Assembly: GCA_037954235.1 (NCBI GenBank)
Contig: JBBMOA010000013.1
Location: 13,520,501-13,584,500, forward strand
Direction: 5' to 3'
DNA from: Aulostomus chinensis
Taxonomy: Eukaryota > Chordata > Actinopteri > Syngnathiformes > Aulostomidae
DNA: 64,000 nucleotides
In this document: positions 22,546 through 35,200 of the stretch, in pieces
How positions within the stretch are numbered: the first letter of the stretch is position 1
Layout of the letters: each line of letters begins with the position of its first letter
Program-made: the position numbers and the translations under genes
The notes under the pieces: generated by a model
The model's input: only the letters and a program-made list of their open reading frames with translations
Databases searched by the model: none
Told to the model about the DNA's origin: nothing

Positions 22546-25500
22546 ATTAAAACATCCACTTTGGTTCAAATTTAAATAAAGAAGTGTTAATCTCTTGATA
22601 CAAATGACACAAACTTGACCATTGTCACACGCAGTCCTCATTCATTTCAATGGGATTTTTTTTTTCTGAGTTTTGATAGAATTTTGTTACCATGGTTGTT
22701 CAATTTGCCACCAAAAAGTAACACACACTTCTTCCAATAGAGACGCATGTTTTGATGCATACATTGATAATAAAATTTTCCTCAAATAGCAGTTAGACCC
22801 CAATAAACTGGGGTCAGAACGACGTCTGAGAGCCAAAAGCACATCGCAGGCCCACAACCAGTAAGCACTGGAGAACGCGTACCTAAGAGAGTGGATACGG
22901 GATATAAACATCAAAATGTGATCAGAAATGTTAAGTCTGCCAGATGACTGATGAAGAACGGGATGCAGGGAATTTTGAATTGTCATTCCTCTGATTAAAA
23001 TACATTGCTTCAATGAATTTCATTAAAATATGCTAAATATTTTTGGGAGATTATGACATTTATATCAAAAACAGTTCTTCTGGATCGTAGATCTAGAACA
23101 CCAACAAGATGATCCCCAGAAGCAAAAAAAAAATAATTTTTTCAACCATTCTACACGGGTTTAAGAAATTTAATTAAAATTTGTCTATTACCGGGAAATA
23201 CTACCCGTGGTGATGTACTGCCGGTGGCCTAGAAAGTTCCACCAGTTTGGAGATTTTATTAGCTCCTTGGTGGAAGTAATGAAAAGCTGCGAGACTCTTC
23301 TCTCCGACAAAGAGTGCCAGTCAAGTGGAAAGTCTGACTTTCAGAACATGAAATCAAAACCAAGTAAATGAGTGTAATTTGAGATCCCATTCAACTTCAT
23401 TTTTATTTTTATTGTCCCCAGCAGGAGCAACACCCCAAAACAAAATCAGTATGAGCCTCGGCGTTGATGAGGCAGTAAAATGTTAAATTGTATGTTGCCA
23501 CTAAATGCTTTGTTCCATTTTGAAAGATGACACTCGCTGGTCTCATAGCTTCTCCATCTATTGTGTGATGGGAACTTCTTTTGAACTGCGACAAACAACC
23601 CCATGTCCTATCTGTCAGTCAGATGCTGTTCGGCTCTTATTCTCTTCTCCTCTCTCCAGCTCTGCTTACAAAAGGATGCAATCAGAGTTTTCCGACTAAA
23701 ATCAAACCAAAACAAAAAGAAAAAAATCTGCAAACCTGTGGCAGACGGTTCATCCAATCATGTCTTTCTTGAAAGTGACGCACTTTTCCTAACGGTTCAT
23801 ACGGCGAACTTTGCCCGTCTTGCGATGAATTATCTACTGCGTCGAGTAATAAAAATGATGGACAATAAACGTATTTGCCCAAGTACGTTCCTTTCATTAA
23901 AAGCAAAACATTTAAACACGTTTAGAACACAGCAGCGAACTCCTGCGCCTCGATCAACTCACCTCAGAAAAACACAATTCTGTGATAAAACCTCCCTTCA
24001 CAAAGGTTGTAAAACTCACTTTTTATTCCAGCAGTTTCACAGAGGTGTACGTTGATTTTTTTTTTTAAATGGTCATTTTACCGTTTTCAAATTGTGCTGC
24101 TGTCGAAGTACGCCGATATTTTGTCAAACTTAAAACATAGCAAGTGAGTTGGACAAAATACAACACAACATACCTGAGTGAAAGACACGTTTCAGCTGCC
24201 GAAGCAGATGAATTAAGCGCGGACAGAAGAAGATCATCTGGTTTTCTGGACTGTGCTCAGCCCTTTTTTTTCTTTTCTTCTTGTATCTACATCTAGGTAA
24301 ACAGTTAAAATGGCACGACACTCTGCAGGGGGAACGCGCGTATAACGGCTGCAATCAGCCTCTCTCGTCTTTAAGGTAAATTATCAGAGAGTGTGATTTC
24401 GTTTACTCACAAAGTGTAGAAATCACTCAGGATTTATGGACAAAATTTACCTCACAACGATGGCGCTCTATGAAGCAGCGTGTGTGGGTTGTGACTGATT
24501 GTGTCAGGAGTACCGTCTACATGTTCACCCGGTAATCAAGCTGCTGGAGGGAGACACTCTGACCTCAACATGCTCTAGACCATCTACGGGGGCAACAGGA
24601 ACCTTTTGCATGTTTATGCCACTGTGTGCACCCTTGTTTTGAGTGTGGGTGGGTGTTGTGCACGCACGTATGTAGGGGTGTCTTGCTCTGTGAATAATTT
24701 GGCCTTTAAACAGCAGGGAAAAAAACATCGTTCCACTGACTTAAGACCTCGTTTTTCTCTTTCAGCGCTTTTTTTTTTTTAATGCTGCATCAAGATAAGA
24801 ATGAACTTCACTGCCATTTATTTTAAGACCAAGACACCCCTCAGTGCACGGACCCGTACCTATAAATTCCTTAAAACACCATTGGTTGGTGCTGGGGATG
24901 AAAACGACAACTTTGCTTTGCTCTGAGTTTACTGGGAACTGAGGGTTTAGGTTGTATCTTTGTCATTTCATAGCACAAGTTTCGATTCAGCGATAATCTT
25001 GTCTTTGGAAGAAAACCTTTACATTTGAATCCCTCTGAGGAATATTCAGACAGCAATCTAACGCAGCAATAAACAGCTGCAGATGTATTATTGCTGCGTC
25101 AGCACTTGAGTAGTGAAGCAAAATGCTGCAGAGGCAAAATCGGAGGGCTTGAGGGTTGAAAGGGTTCAAGAAATAAGTGACTTCATTTATGGATACGAAG
25201 TAAATTGTGCTTAAATAGTAGAAAGAAATTAGTTTGGAGCGTAAGAATTAAGCAGGATTCTCTGGCCTTTAGTTTTAACACACAATCTACAATTGTTTGC
25301 ATGATGATACACAGTAGATGAGCGTAGCAACACAGGTGATCGATTCCAACTCAGAGGATCAAAAAAATTGCATTAGAAATAACCTTCACACCAATCGATT
25401 ACTGTAGGCTGAACGTGAAGGGGTGTGTGTGTGTACATTATGCGCGGGTCAATGTGTCGAACTTTCTATCAATCACGAAGAGATTTAAAATAATTAGACC

Positions 25501-27842
25501 AATAGCAGCTCCACGTCCGCGCTGAGGTGAGGTCATGACCCCACCACGCTGCCCTCCCTTGTCCTGCTCAGTCACACCGTGGAGTTCATCAGTACTCACT
25601 TCTCATTCAGTGTGTGCAGACCTCATCCAGGGACAGTCTGCCATGTGTGTTAGGCGGAGATAGTTGGGTTTCATTTGAAAAAACCCCAAACTTATAAGAG
25701 CAAGAACGTTTTGGGAGGAGCGTGATGAGACAAAGCTGCTTCTGTTGAATCTAGAAGTGTCTGCAGTGTAGGTTTGTTGATTAGTAAAGTGTTTGAACAG
25801 ACAGGGAGGGGAAAAAAACACCACAAAAGACATCTTCCAACTAACAGTGTTTCCATCCGAGACAAACAAGAATTAGTGAAGTCTCTTCTGACAGTTTTGA
25901 AGTTGACATTTTCACGGTGACAGTGAAGATCTCCCGCTGAGAAAAGCGCTGTTGTCTCATTCTTTTGTCTTATAAGCGGAACTAAAAAGGTATCGCCTTA
26001 ATCTATTATTAAAATAACCGACTCTGTCAACTGTCTCAGACGCGTGATCTATTGTTACAGAGAGAGCACATATTCACACATTCAACAACACCTTCCGAGT
26101 GTGTGCGCTCACCCACTTAGACACGCACACACACACATCCATACACTCCTTTGTGGATAACACCAAGAGGCTAATTAGATGATGTTTTTTGTAAAACTTG
26201 TATCATTTCAGGCTCACAATTACATGGTATTTCAATATAATGATCGTTTATCTCATTGGCATCGTTAGATTTAAGGCAACTACAGCGTCGGCTTCTTTTC
26301 TTTTTTTTGGTTTTGTTCAACGGCGGCCAGCAGAAATCTCTTCAAGGATAATCTTGGACATTTCAAAAGCTCAACATTGAAAAGATTCGTTTTTTAAAAG
26401 CGTGTGTCAGTGTGCTTACTGAGGGATCTTTGGTGTCTACCGATGATCCCCCACCCCAACAGATTTTTTTTTTTTTTTGGCAGACGAGAGACGTCGCAGA
26501 GGATTTAAAATGATATGTAACATTTAATGGTACACACCTCTGATGATTCAATTCAAGATGACCACACACTTGGCACTCAGTATTGGACTGGTGATTCAGG
26601 TTCCTACAGAATGTGATCAAATGTGACTTCAGAAAAATAAAAAATAAAAAGATGGAGGCAGCAGTAAACCGGTTGTGCTTGTGTGTGCAATGTTTTGAAA
26701 GGCAGTGGAGAAAAAAAAAAAAAGGTAGAAGCAATGGGTGGTTTGTATCGTTTGCATCCAGATGGGAATGTTAAAATTAGGTCTGTAAACACAACCCACT
26801 GCAGGAATGTTTGAACAGATAATCTGGTCGGATCAGCCTTGGATCAGGAACATCCCTGCAATTGCTGGAGCTCAGGCCCCGCATCGGCCCGAGTATCCTG
26901 TTGAGAGTAACCCGCATTATTTTAAGTTAAATTGGCTACAGACACACTGTAACCAGTGACATAGATAGTGCAGAGACATTTGAAGCACAGAAACATATTG
27001 TTTTTCCTTTTTTTCCTGGTAAAAAAAAAGGGGGGGGGGATATTTAGTGTTTCTCTGTAAAGCGCAGCATGTGTGTCCTCCCAGGTTAAACCAGTTTTCT
27101 CCCTCTGGGATTTGTTGACATCAGTGTTTGCTGGCAAGCAGTCATCTTCTACTCCGCCTGCCTTGCTATCACCTATCATCTGTTGATCGCAAAAACAGGT
27201 TCAGTGCCAGGATATGAATGATGCAAACAAATGGAGGTTCAATCAGAAATTCACCATTATTGGTCAAAAACTGTACCTTTAATGCAGTTGGTGCAAAACT
27301 GTACGCAAGTCTCAAAGTTTAGTCCTGACCTTGAAAACAGCAGTGGACAAGACACCATGGAGCTTGTAATCCTATCACATGATCATCTGCAGATGCTCAG
27401 ATGGACAGAGGTTTGGCACGGATGAGAAGTCATTAAAGTGTTCAATTAAAATGTAAATTTGAACGTATAGATTCCCCCGACAACTGGATTATATTTAACA
27501 CAATAGCTATTCAACATAGCGGAGGCAGCACGTTAGCAGAGCGGAGTGTCAGTCCTCCATCAGTGCGTAGAAAGGATGCATTCATTCACCCACGGGTTTG
27601 GCTCATTCAAGGTTCGTGTTGTGTTCCTATTTGCATTAAACAGAAAAATAGTCTCGAAGCACAACAATATGATTGACTGCAGATACGGATGGAAAACCTG
27701 AGAGAAACACACACTGACATTTAAATCTCATATTGAGTTCATGATATTAATCCTAGCGAATCAGGCAGTGGGATTTTTTTTAGACTTCGACTTCCCTTTA
27801 TGTATTTTTTCCCGAAGTATTAAAAATTTGTCTCTGCTGCAT
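22546..27842. other. No gene recognised downstream of slc34a1
   Basis: This 5.3-kb block lies 3' of the slc34a1 stop and may hold part of its 3' UTR, but I found no clear canonical AATAAA close to the stop on the minus strand. A 150-codon plus ORF at 23603-24055 looks accidental. It holds poly(A/T) runs, a G run near 27030 and a nuclear-receptor-like palindrome at 25526. Confidence 0.45.
25526..25545. promoter_or_regulatory. Palindromic nuclear-receptor half-sites (TRE-palindrome-like)
   Basis: GGTGAGGTCATGACCCCACC contains GGTCATGACC, two AGGTCA-type half-sites abutting as an inverted repeat, and is self-complementary at 18 of 20 positions. It lies 2.3 kb beyond the slc34a1 stop. The thyroid-hormone-receptor palindrome has this shape; function is inference. 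Confidence 0.35.
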
Positions 27843-28421
27843 CTACAGCGGAGTGCTGTTGCACCGTTCCAGACCCCTTAACTTTAGGACCTGCACACCT
27901 GGTCTGCACTCATCCAGGTAGTCCAGAACTGGATTGTCATAGACCACCTTCCTCTGGACCGACTCCATCTCTGGGTCAACAGGGGTTGTCGGTACGTCCT
28001 TTTCTTCCACCCCCTGCTCTTCCTTGCTGGCAAAACTGCAGCAGACTGTCACGTTGGTGATGAGGTGGTCAAGCGGTTTGAGGGAGTGCATCCACTTAGG
28101 GAGGAAATCCCAAGTTTGAAGCTTGGTGGGCAGGTGATGGGGGCTGCAAGCCTGCATTACATTTATCATGATGATAAAAATGGAGACACCCAGGAAAGGA
28201 GCCCCAAACCCAATCATCACCCTCCGCCCAGCCAGTGAGAGCCCCAGCACCAAGGAGGGTAGCAGCAAAAAACAGAGGAGGAGATAGAGAACTGCAAACC
28301 AGCGGTACTTGGCAGTGCGTTCTCCCAGGACACGAGCCATCTTTATTGGCAGACGCATGCAGGGAAGAGGATACCACAACACAATGCCAAAGACGTTGAA
28401 GAAGAGGTGACAGAGAGAAAT
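27843..28421 (-). CDS. slc34a1: slc34a1 coding exon 12 (last membrane segments and C-terminal tail)
   Basis: 192 codons plus stop, opening ISLCHLFFNVFGIVLWYPLP and including RTAKYRWFAVLYLLLCFLLL, then LQTWDFLPKWMHSLKPLDHL. The cytoplasmic tail carries KVVYDNPVLDYLDE and ends N-S-T-P-L before TAG. Human NaPi-IIa ends N-A-T-R-L, so the position -2 threonine and final leucine are kept. Confidence 0.95.
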   Translation of the reverse strand: MSLCHLFFNVFGIVLWYPLPCMRLPIKMARVLGERTAKYRWFAVLYLLLCFLLLPSLVLGLSLAGRRVMIGFGAPFLGVSIFIIMINVMQACSPHHLPTKLQTWDFLPKWMHSLKPLDHLITNVTVCCSFASKEEQGVEEKDVPTTPVDPEMESVQRKVVYDNPVLDYLDECRPGVQVLKLRGLERCNSTPL

Positions 28422-31400
28422 CTGGGTGTATAAAGATACAGAGAGATGAGAGCGTTAAAAGACACTACATCAAAGTTAGCGTGTGTTGTCATTATCATCT
28501 CAGTCTTTTCGACATGTCTTCATTCATACAAAGCTAATTAGTCACGCTTCTGATTTGCGCAGTTGCCGATGATGAAGAAATACCACTTTTCCCTGGAGCG
28601 TCCACACAAAAAGCTGCTGCATTAAATTATGAGTAAATAAAACATTGTCCTGCACGTAGAAATACATTCAACCATGGGTATTATTCAGCATCTGCTCTGT
28701 GGCGGTTTATGTTGGTGTATTTGTTCATTCCCTTGTTGTCCCCTTGCCTTCCGTGTTTATCTGCCTCTCACAGAAGTAATATATATTCATGAAAATAAAG
28801 TTCTCTTAAAACGGGGGTTACGATGTGCTCAAATACTGACTTGTAAGGCAGCAGCCAGCTTGTCTCCAGGACTGGCCAGAGCTGCCAGTAAGGCTGTGGC
28901 CGTGGTACCGATGTTGGACCCGAGGGTGAGAGGATAGGCCCGCTCCAGACTGATCACACCAATACCTGACGGACACGAGACAGATGAATTCAAACATGGC
29001 AAAATGGAGAAAAGTTTCTGAATTATTATATTTTTGGAACCTGGTGGGTTCCGATGTTGCTACGCTAACAGTGAGAGCAGTTTAATATGCAGCAAAAATC
29101 CCTTTTAGTGAAGGTCTAACAAAGATATCAGAGGGAAAAAAAAGAACAAAACAGAAAAATCTTTTTATCCTGCACACAAAAACAGCACAAGCGGATTTTC
29201 ACGCTTTGCCTGCGAATCCCTCGTGTTTACATCTGAGTTCAAGGAAGTCTAAAGGAATTAAAAGCATTTAGAAAATGAAAGTCTATTGTTTCAACTGCAT
29301 AAAAATATTCTACACACGAGTTATAACAAAGTGTCGACAATGAACGACAGGCTTTCTCTGTAATTCATGCAGCAGGTGCTCAGGGTGCGCTGTATTGTGT
29401 CGTCCACCAAATATATCTACTGAACAATCAGGACCTTATAAAATAAATGCACTTCTACTCAAGAATGTAAGACCAACAACTGGTTAAATTTGAGAGAGAG
29501 CGACTGTAGAAGCCAGACGCTCACGAGCGGCGGTTTGAGCGATCAGGTTGAATGGAAATTAAAGTACAATTAACAGGTTCAGTTTATTTTAAACGTGAAA
29601 AAAAGCACCCTCTTTGTTTATTTCTTGAATTATAACTTTGCTTCTCTCTGGTTTGAAATGAGAAACGATTCCCATCTCGCCTTCATCAGAGCCGGACAGC
29701 TGATGACTCAGTCGTCACCCATTTTACATGCTTTACTTGGCCAACAGCATCCAGTGCCAGTTATGTAACAACTCCTGACAAACTTCAATAGAATCCATCA
29801 GTGGATTCAAGTATGAGCTCCATCTTTTGATTAGACCTTAAACACACAACATTTCAGACTGCACCAGTGCCGCCAGTGCGTTGGTGGTGACGTTCAGATG
29901 TGTTGATGGCTGGTTTGGTAGCCGGTTAATTCTTTCAGGTTTGACAGATTGAAAACAAAAGACTGTCGTGTCAGGCGGAATAAATCACGTGTGGTCGTGT
30001 TCATGAGCCCATATTATCATAGCCATATTGTGAGACTTGGGAAAGTGACACAGTCCTTCAAGGACGGCAGAGTTCCAGAGCCTTGTGTTGATAATGACGC
30101 TTCCGTGTTCTTTGCTGATGAATAGTGAGTGTTTATTTAGCTACAGCAGTAAAGTGTGACCAGAGGGGTGTCCGGCCAAGCCAGATTAGTGTGTTGGCGA
30201 GGTATGTTGAGACTAAAGCCAGCGTTTTCAATGTCACAAAGGTGGCTCTCTTTTAACCTGGCTAGATCACCATGGTAACTGATGCAGCGAAATTAACCTG
30301 ATCCGGAGCAGGTTATGTTCCGAGTTTCGGCTTAAATCGGCTATAAAAAAAAATGCTGCCCTTTCACTAACCACCTCTTTTGAAAATGGCATCACCATTT
30401 TTGAATTATCCGTGGACCCTGGCACAATTATTGCACAAGGATGTCTTTGGAGGGAGAGAGTATTTAGAAACCATAGCGATCCGCTCTCTTTTCCTGACGT
30501 CATTCTCGATGAATGTTAGATTCTCAGCTGAGGGAGTACGTTATGTATTCCAAACTGCTGGAGCCATATAACCACTAATGAAGACAATACTTTGAAAAAA
30601 GAAAGAAAATTGAGAGTCCATTGGTATTTATCACAGATAATATTCAATCTTTAAAATTAATTTCATTTGGCCAAAAACTGAAATGTTTCCACTTCATCTT
30701 TATTTTGGGACAGAGTCTGACTTGAATGTACTTCTTGATTATAATGGTTAAATCAAGTTTAAAGTTTAAGAGCTTTGGATGTGGGAGGCACAAAGAGTGC
30801 ACTGGGTGGCAAAATTAATATAGAAACTTATCAATTGACACGATCTTTAATTTTCTGCCAGCATTCCTCTCTCGCCACAACCCTCCATTAGAGTCACTTG
30901 TTCTTCTTGACTAAAGCAGGCAGCACGCGATCTGTCCATTTCAAATGACGCGTGAAACGCCCCTTTTTAATGGGGACGCGCACAGAGCCTGAAGCAGAAA
31001 GCCTGAATTGGCAAAGAAAGATAACATCCATTGTGATACCAGTTATCTCTGATTGTGAGTTTAGGGTTGGTCGAGCCAGCTTATTGAAAGAAAGCCTGGC
31101 TATGCTGAACTTGCGTCATAGAAGCAGGAAATAATCACATTGACCCTACTAAAGAAGAAGGGATGCACTGAAATTTTGGGCAGATATTACAGATGTTTAC
31201 AAACCTATTTGACCGATAACTGTTGCCAGTGCACTGATGGGGTTCTATGTTTTTGTCAATACTCATGTCTCTTGTTTGTTTATGCCAAAACATACGGGTG
31301 TTTGTTGTTTTTGCCAATGACAGTGGGTCATTTTGTTTGTTTTTGCCATAAATCAATGAGTCTTTTTGTTTATGTCAAGACTTAAAGGTTCTTTTTTTTG

Positions 31401-32225
31401 TTGTTTTTGCCTTTTTACTTGGTGTTTTGTATTTTTGTTTGTCGGTTTAAATACAGGCAGCACGGTGGTGCAGTGGTTCGCACTGTCGCCTCACAGCAAG
31501 AAGGTTCTGGGTTTGAGCCCCGGTTCCAGCACAGATCTTTCTGTGTGAGTCTCCATGTTCTCCCTGTTCCTGTGTGGGTTCTCTCTGGTACTCCAGCTTC
31601 CTCCCACAGTCCAAAGACACCAAGAGGGGACGAGGCTGATTGATACTCTAAATTGACCGTAGGTGTGACTGTGAGTGTGAATGGTTGTCTGTCTCTATGT
31701 GTTGGTCCTGTGATGGACTGGAGACCCAGCCAGGGTGAACCCCGCCTCTCACCTGAAAGCCGCTGGGATAGCCCCCCCCCCACGACCCTTAACAGGATAA
31801 GCAGAAGAAAATGGATGGATGGATGAATGGATGGTTGTTATATGGTTCTGAAGCAATGAGGATTCCTGTTTATCTGACGTGAGACCTTGAGCTGTTCATG
31901 TAGCGGTCAAACAGCTGGGCAGCGGCTTAGCCACTGCACGCTACAACTGCAGTGACACAGGCAGTGTGTTAAAATCAATGTTTGAAAAACTCAATTTTTG
32001 CATGCTGGGTAGTGCCCCCCCCTCGCTGTGTGATCAAGTGCTTTCACAGTATAAAGTATTCTTGGAATATTTGAAACCACAAAGCAGAGTTCAAAGATGT
32101 TTACAATTTCGAGGCTGATGAATTTCTTGGAAAAACGTGTCAGCGGCCGAGAAGTGTGCGCAGAATGAGATGAACCCTCACAGCGTTTCACGGACGAGCA
32201 AGCACTCTGTCAACAAAGATGCTCC

Positions 32226-32265
<40 letters not shown>

Positions 32266-35200
32266 AACATCTGAAAGCTCAACGTATTAAGTTCTGCTAA
32301 CGACCTCCGTTGTCACAGCAAAAGCACAAAGAGGAGGATGAAAAGCGGAAACTCCAAATGAGAAGAAAAATGCTTTACCATCAAACCCCTTCCTACAAAA
32401 GGTGTTACAGGGAGAGGTGGCAGATCTCGAAGAGAAGAAATTTCATTCTAAGTTTTTCAGTTTCACGTTTGTCGCTGGAGTATGTTGGAAGACTGCGCTC
32501 ACGACGAATACAAGTTCTCCGATCATACATGATGGGAACATCGTCATCTTCCCACTGTTAAGAATGCTGCTTATTTTCCTGGAAGTAAAACATATGACGT
32601 GTTGATAGTTTATATAATCATGCTTGGAATTCATAATACGAAAAAGCAAAAAAAAAAATTTTTTAATTTAAAATCCCATTTATTGCCATCAAAGCAACAT
32701 CTGTCATTTTACTTATTATAGATAGATATTTCATAACTTGTGCTGGCTATTATAGTTGATGAGGCCTGGCTACAAAATAAAGTGTTTCCTCAACTCGATT
32801 AATTTGTTGCCACGAGATGAAACCTGCACTGTTTACCTGCAAATACGTCACTAAAATTACACCAAATCATAAATGTTAGATAAGGCTTTAAAAAAAACAT
32901 CTAGAATACTCCAATATGTAACTCGCTTTGAAGTAATGTGCCATGTCTATTTCCTATATATTGCATATTGTGAAATAGTTTCCTAAAAAGGCATCACTTT
33001 CGTGCATCTACTCTGCACTGTTGCCTTCTTACTCACCTACGAGAGGAGTCATGGCCGAGGTAAAGACCGAGCTACTCTGCACCAAAAATGTCACCCCAGC
33101 ACCCACAAACATGGCCATGTATCCCACCAGACACCCAAACGGATACGGCGGGTCTGATGGAAACACATGTTTAGTGCAGGTATTAAAACAGAAGCTTGTT
33201 TATTTCTGTGTATTTGTGGCTCTTCCTGCACCTGAGTTGATGACTCTCTGGATGGCCTTTGTTACTTGGCCTTGGAGGAGAGAGTTGAGCAGCTTGACCA
33301 GAAGCAGCAGACACGTGCAGAGGACTGCCAGGGAGCCCGCCAGGAGGATCAGTCCCACGGAGAGGTCTGACAGCTGGGTAGAGACGAACAGATGTCCGCC
33401 TGAGGAGAGACAGAACCGACGAATGACCCACAAATATTTGATTACATTTTTAACAGGACCCCTAGAGGAGGAGAAAATACAGGCTGGAAATAAAGATTCG
33501 TTGTGTGAGAGCAGGTGGGTTTAGACTCACACTTGTGTAAATGATGATGATGATGATCGGGGCGACATATTTCACTCCCTAGGCTGCCATTGGGCTAGAG
33601 AGAGAAAGATTTTAAGCTTCCAGGCTCTCCATAGTTTAGCATAAACACTGGTCAATATAACAAAACACAGAGAACATAAAAGCCACACAACGGAGCTCCA
33701 CCTCACCAATTTTGTCAGTATGTTTCAGTGAATGTGATCTAGCATTTTTCAGACATCCTCCTGAAATGCATCATTCAGGGCTGCTGGCTCATTTGTATTT
33801 TATGCTCTTCAAGCTCTGGCCCGTGTCCTCTGTCTTGTCATGTTCATTGCTCAATAAATCATTAACAATATTTGCTGCTTTGGTAAATCTTCCATTACAC
33901 AATTCATCTACCTCTCTACTGATTGAATTATTGAAGAAAAAACATTTAAGGTATCATAAATCAGGTATTACGTCCTCTATCAGAAGGGAATTTAGTGTTG
34001 TTATTCGGGCCTTTTCTCTGTTTGGCACCAGTGTGTGACACGGGGCAGGAGACGGGGGCGGGGCCAGCCATTAACCCACCATAACAAGGTTAGAGTGGCA
34101 CCATTCTTTCACCAGGCTCCTGTTCCTCATCTCCTCATTTCCCAGGGCAATTCCCGTAATTACACACTCGTCAAGCTGTGGGTGAAGGAGAAAGTTTTCT
34201 TTTTTATTTTCCAACCTCAGTAAGTTAATGGCGACACAGACGACCTTCAATAGCAATATTCGATTCCCAGTTCCCATCGAGGAGAAGCAAACGGCTGACC
34301 CTACCTTCACTCTGCTTGTCAAGCTTCACCTGTGACAATTGCAATGACAATTATCTGAAACTCAATTTATGATGTAGGAGGTTTATTTCATTTTTTTATG
34401 GGGGGGGGGGGTCCCACAATTCACTTTTTTTGAACCAGCTGATGTTAGCATGGTTGCCTCGTGGGTGCTTTGGGACCTGAGCGTCTGAGGGAAAGAGAGG
34501 ACCAAGCAGAGCTGCTCTTCACTTCCTGCAGTGATTAAGTGAACGCGCATTTGACTCCTTTTTTTTTCAAATCTTTAAAGCAACTAATCATGTTTTTCTG
34601 CAGAAGCTTTATTTCAGGGTTGGGGGTGAAAAAAAGTAGTTAAATTTGGAAAAAGTATTCAAATCCACATACTTCAGTCTCACTGGAGATTAACAGTGCT
34701 CGCACCTTCCATGGATGCTGAGATCCCGATTGGTAACAATGCTAACAGCTAACAGAAGGCTTTGCGTGAATGATAGTCGTACCTGGATGAGAAGCTTGGT
34801 GAGCGGCTCAGTGATGACTTTGAGCAGCTCAGGCGCTTCCTCACCGGGTTGGAGGCTGAAGCTGGTGACCAGCAGGTGCGACAGCCGACTCATGAGGCCG
34901 CTCGCCACTTCCAGGGGCAGCAGAACCAGAACCGACAGCCAGTTGAAACAGTCGTGGATCGTTGCCCCGGCAAAAGCCCTGTGGTGCGTGACATTCATCT
35001 AGTGTTTACTGAGATCAGCCAGAGTGATGAACTACTCACAATAATTGCTTGTTAATCTGCTTTTCACAGCTCAACCTGCTGGATGTGTGATGTAATAAGC
35101 ATTTTAGTTATGACTCAGTGTGTGTGTACATTAAACTTGGATAAATTAAATTAATTTAGCCAGACAGGATTCACCAGCATCTGTTTGATACCATCTCTTT

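Noticed and set aside
23603..24055. 150-codon plus-strand ORF
   Set aside because: The longest simple ORF in the gene-free part, but it has no recognisable domain, low-complexity Lys runs, overlaps other accidental frames and lacks splice or promoter context.
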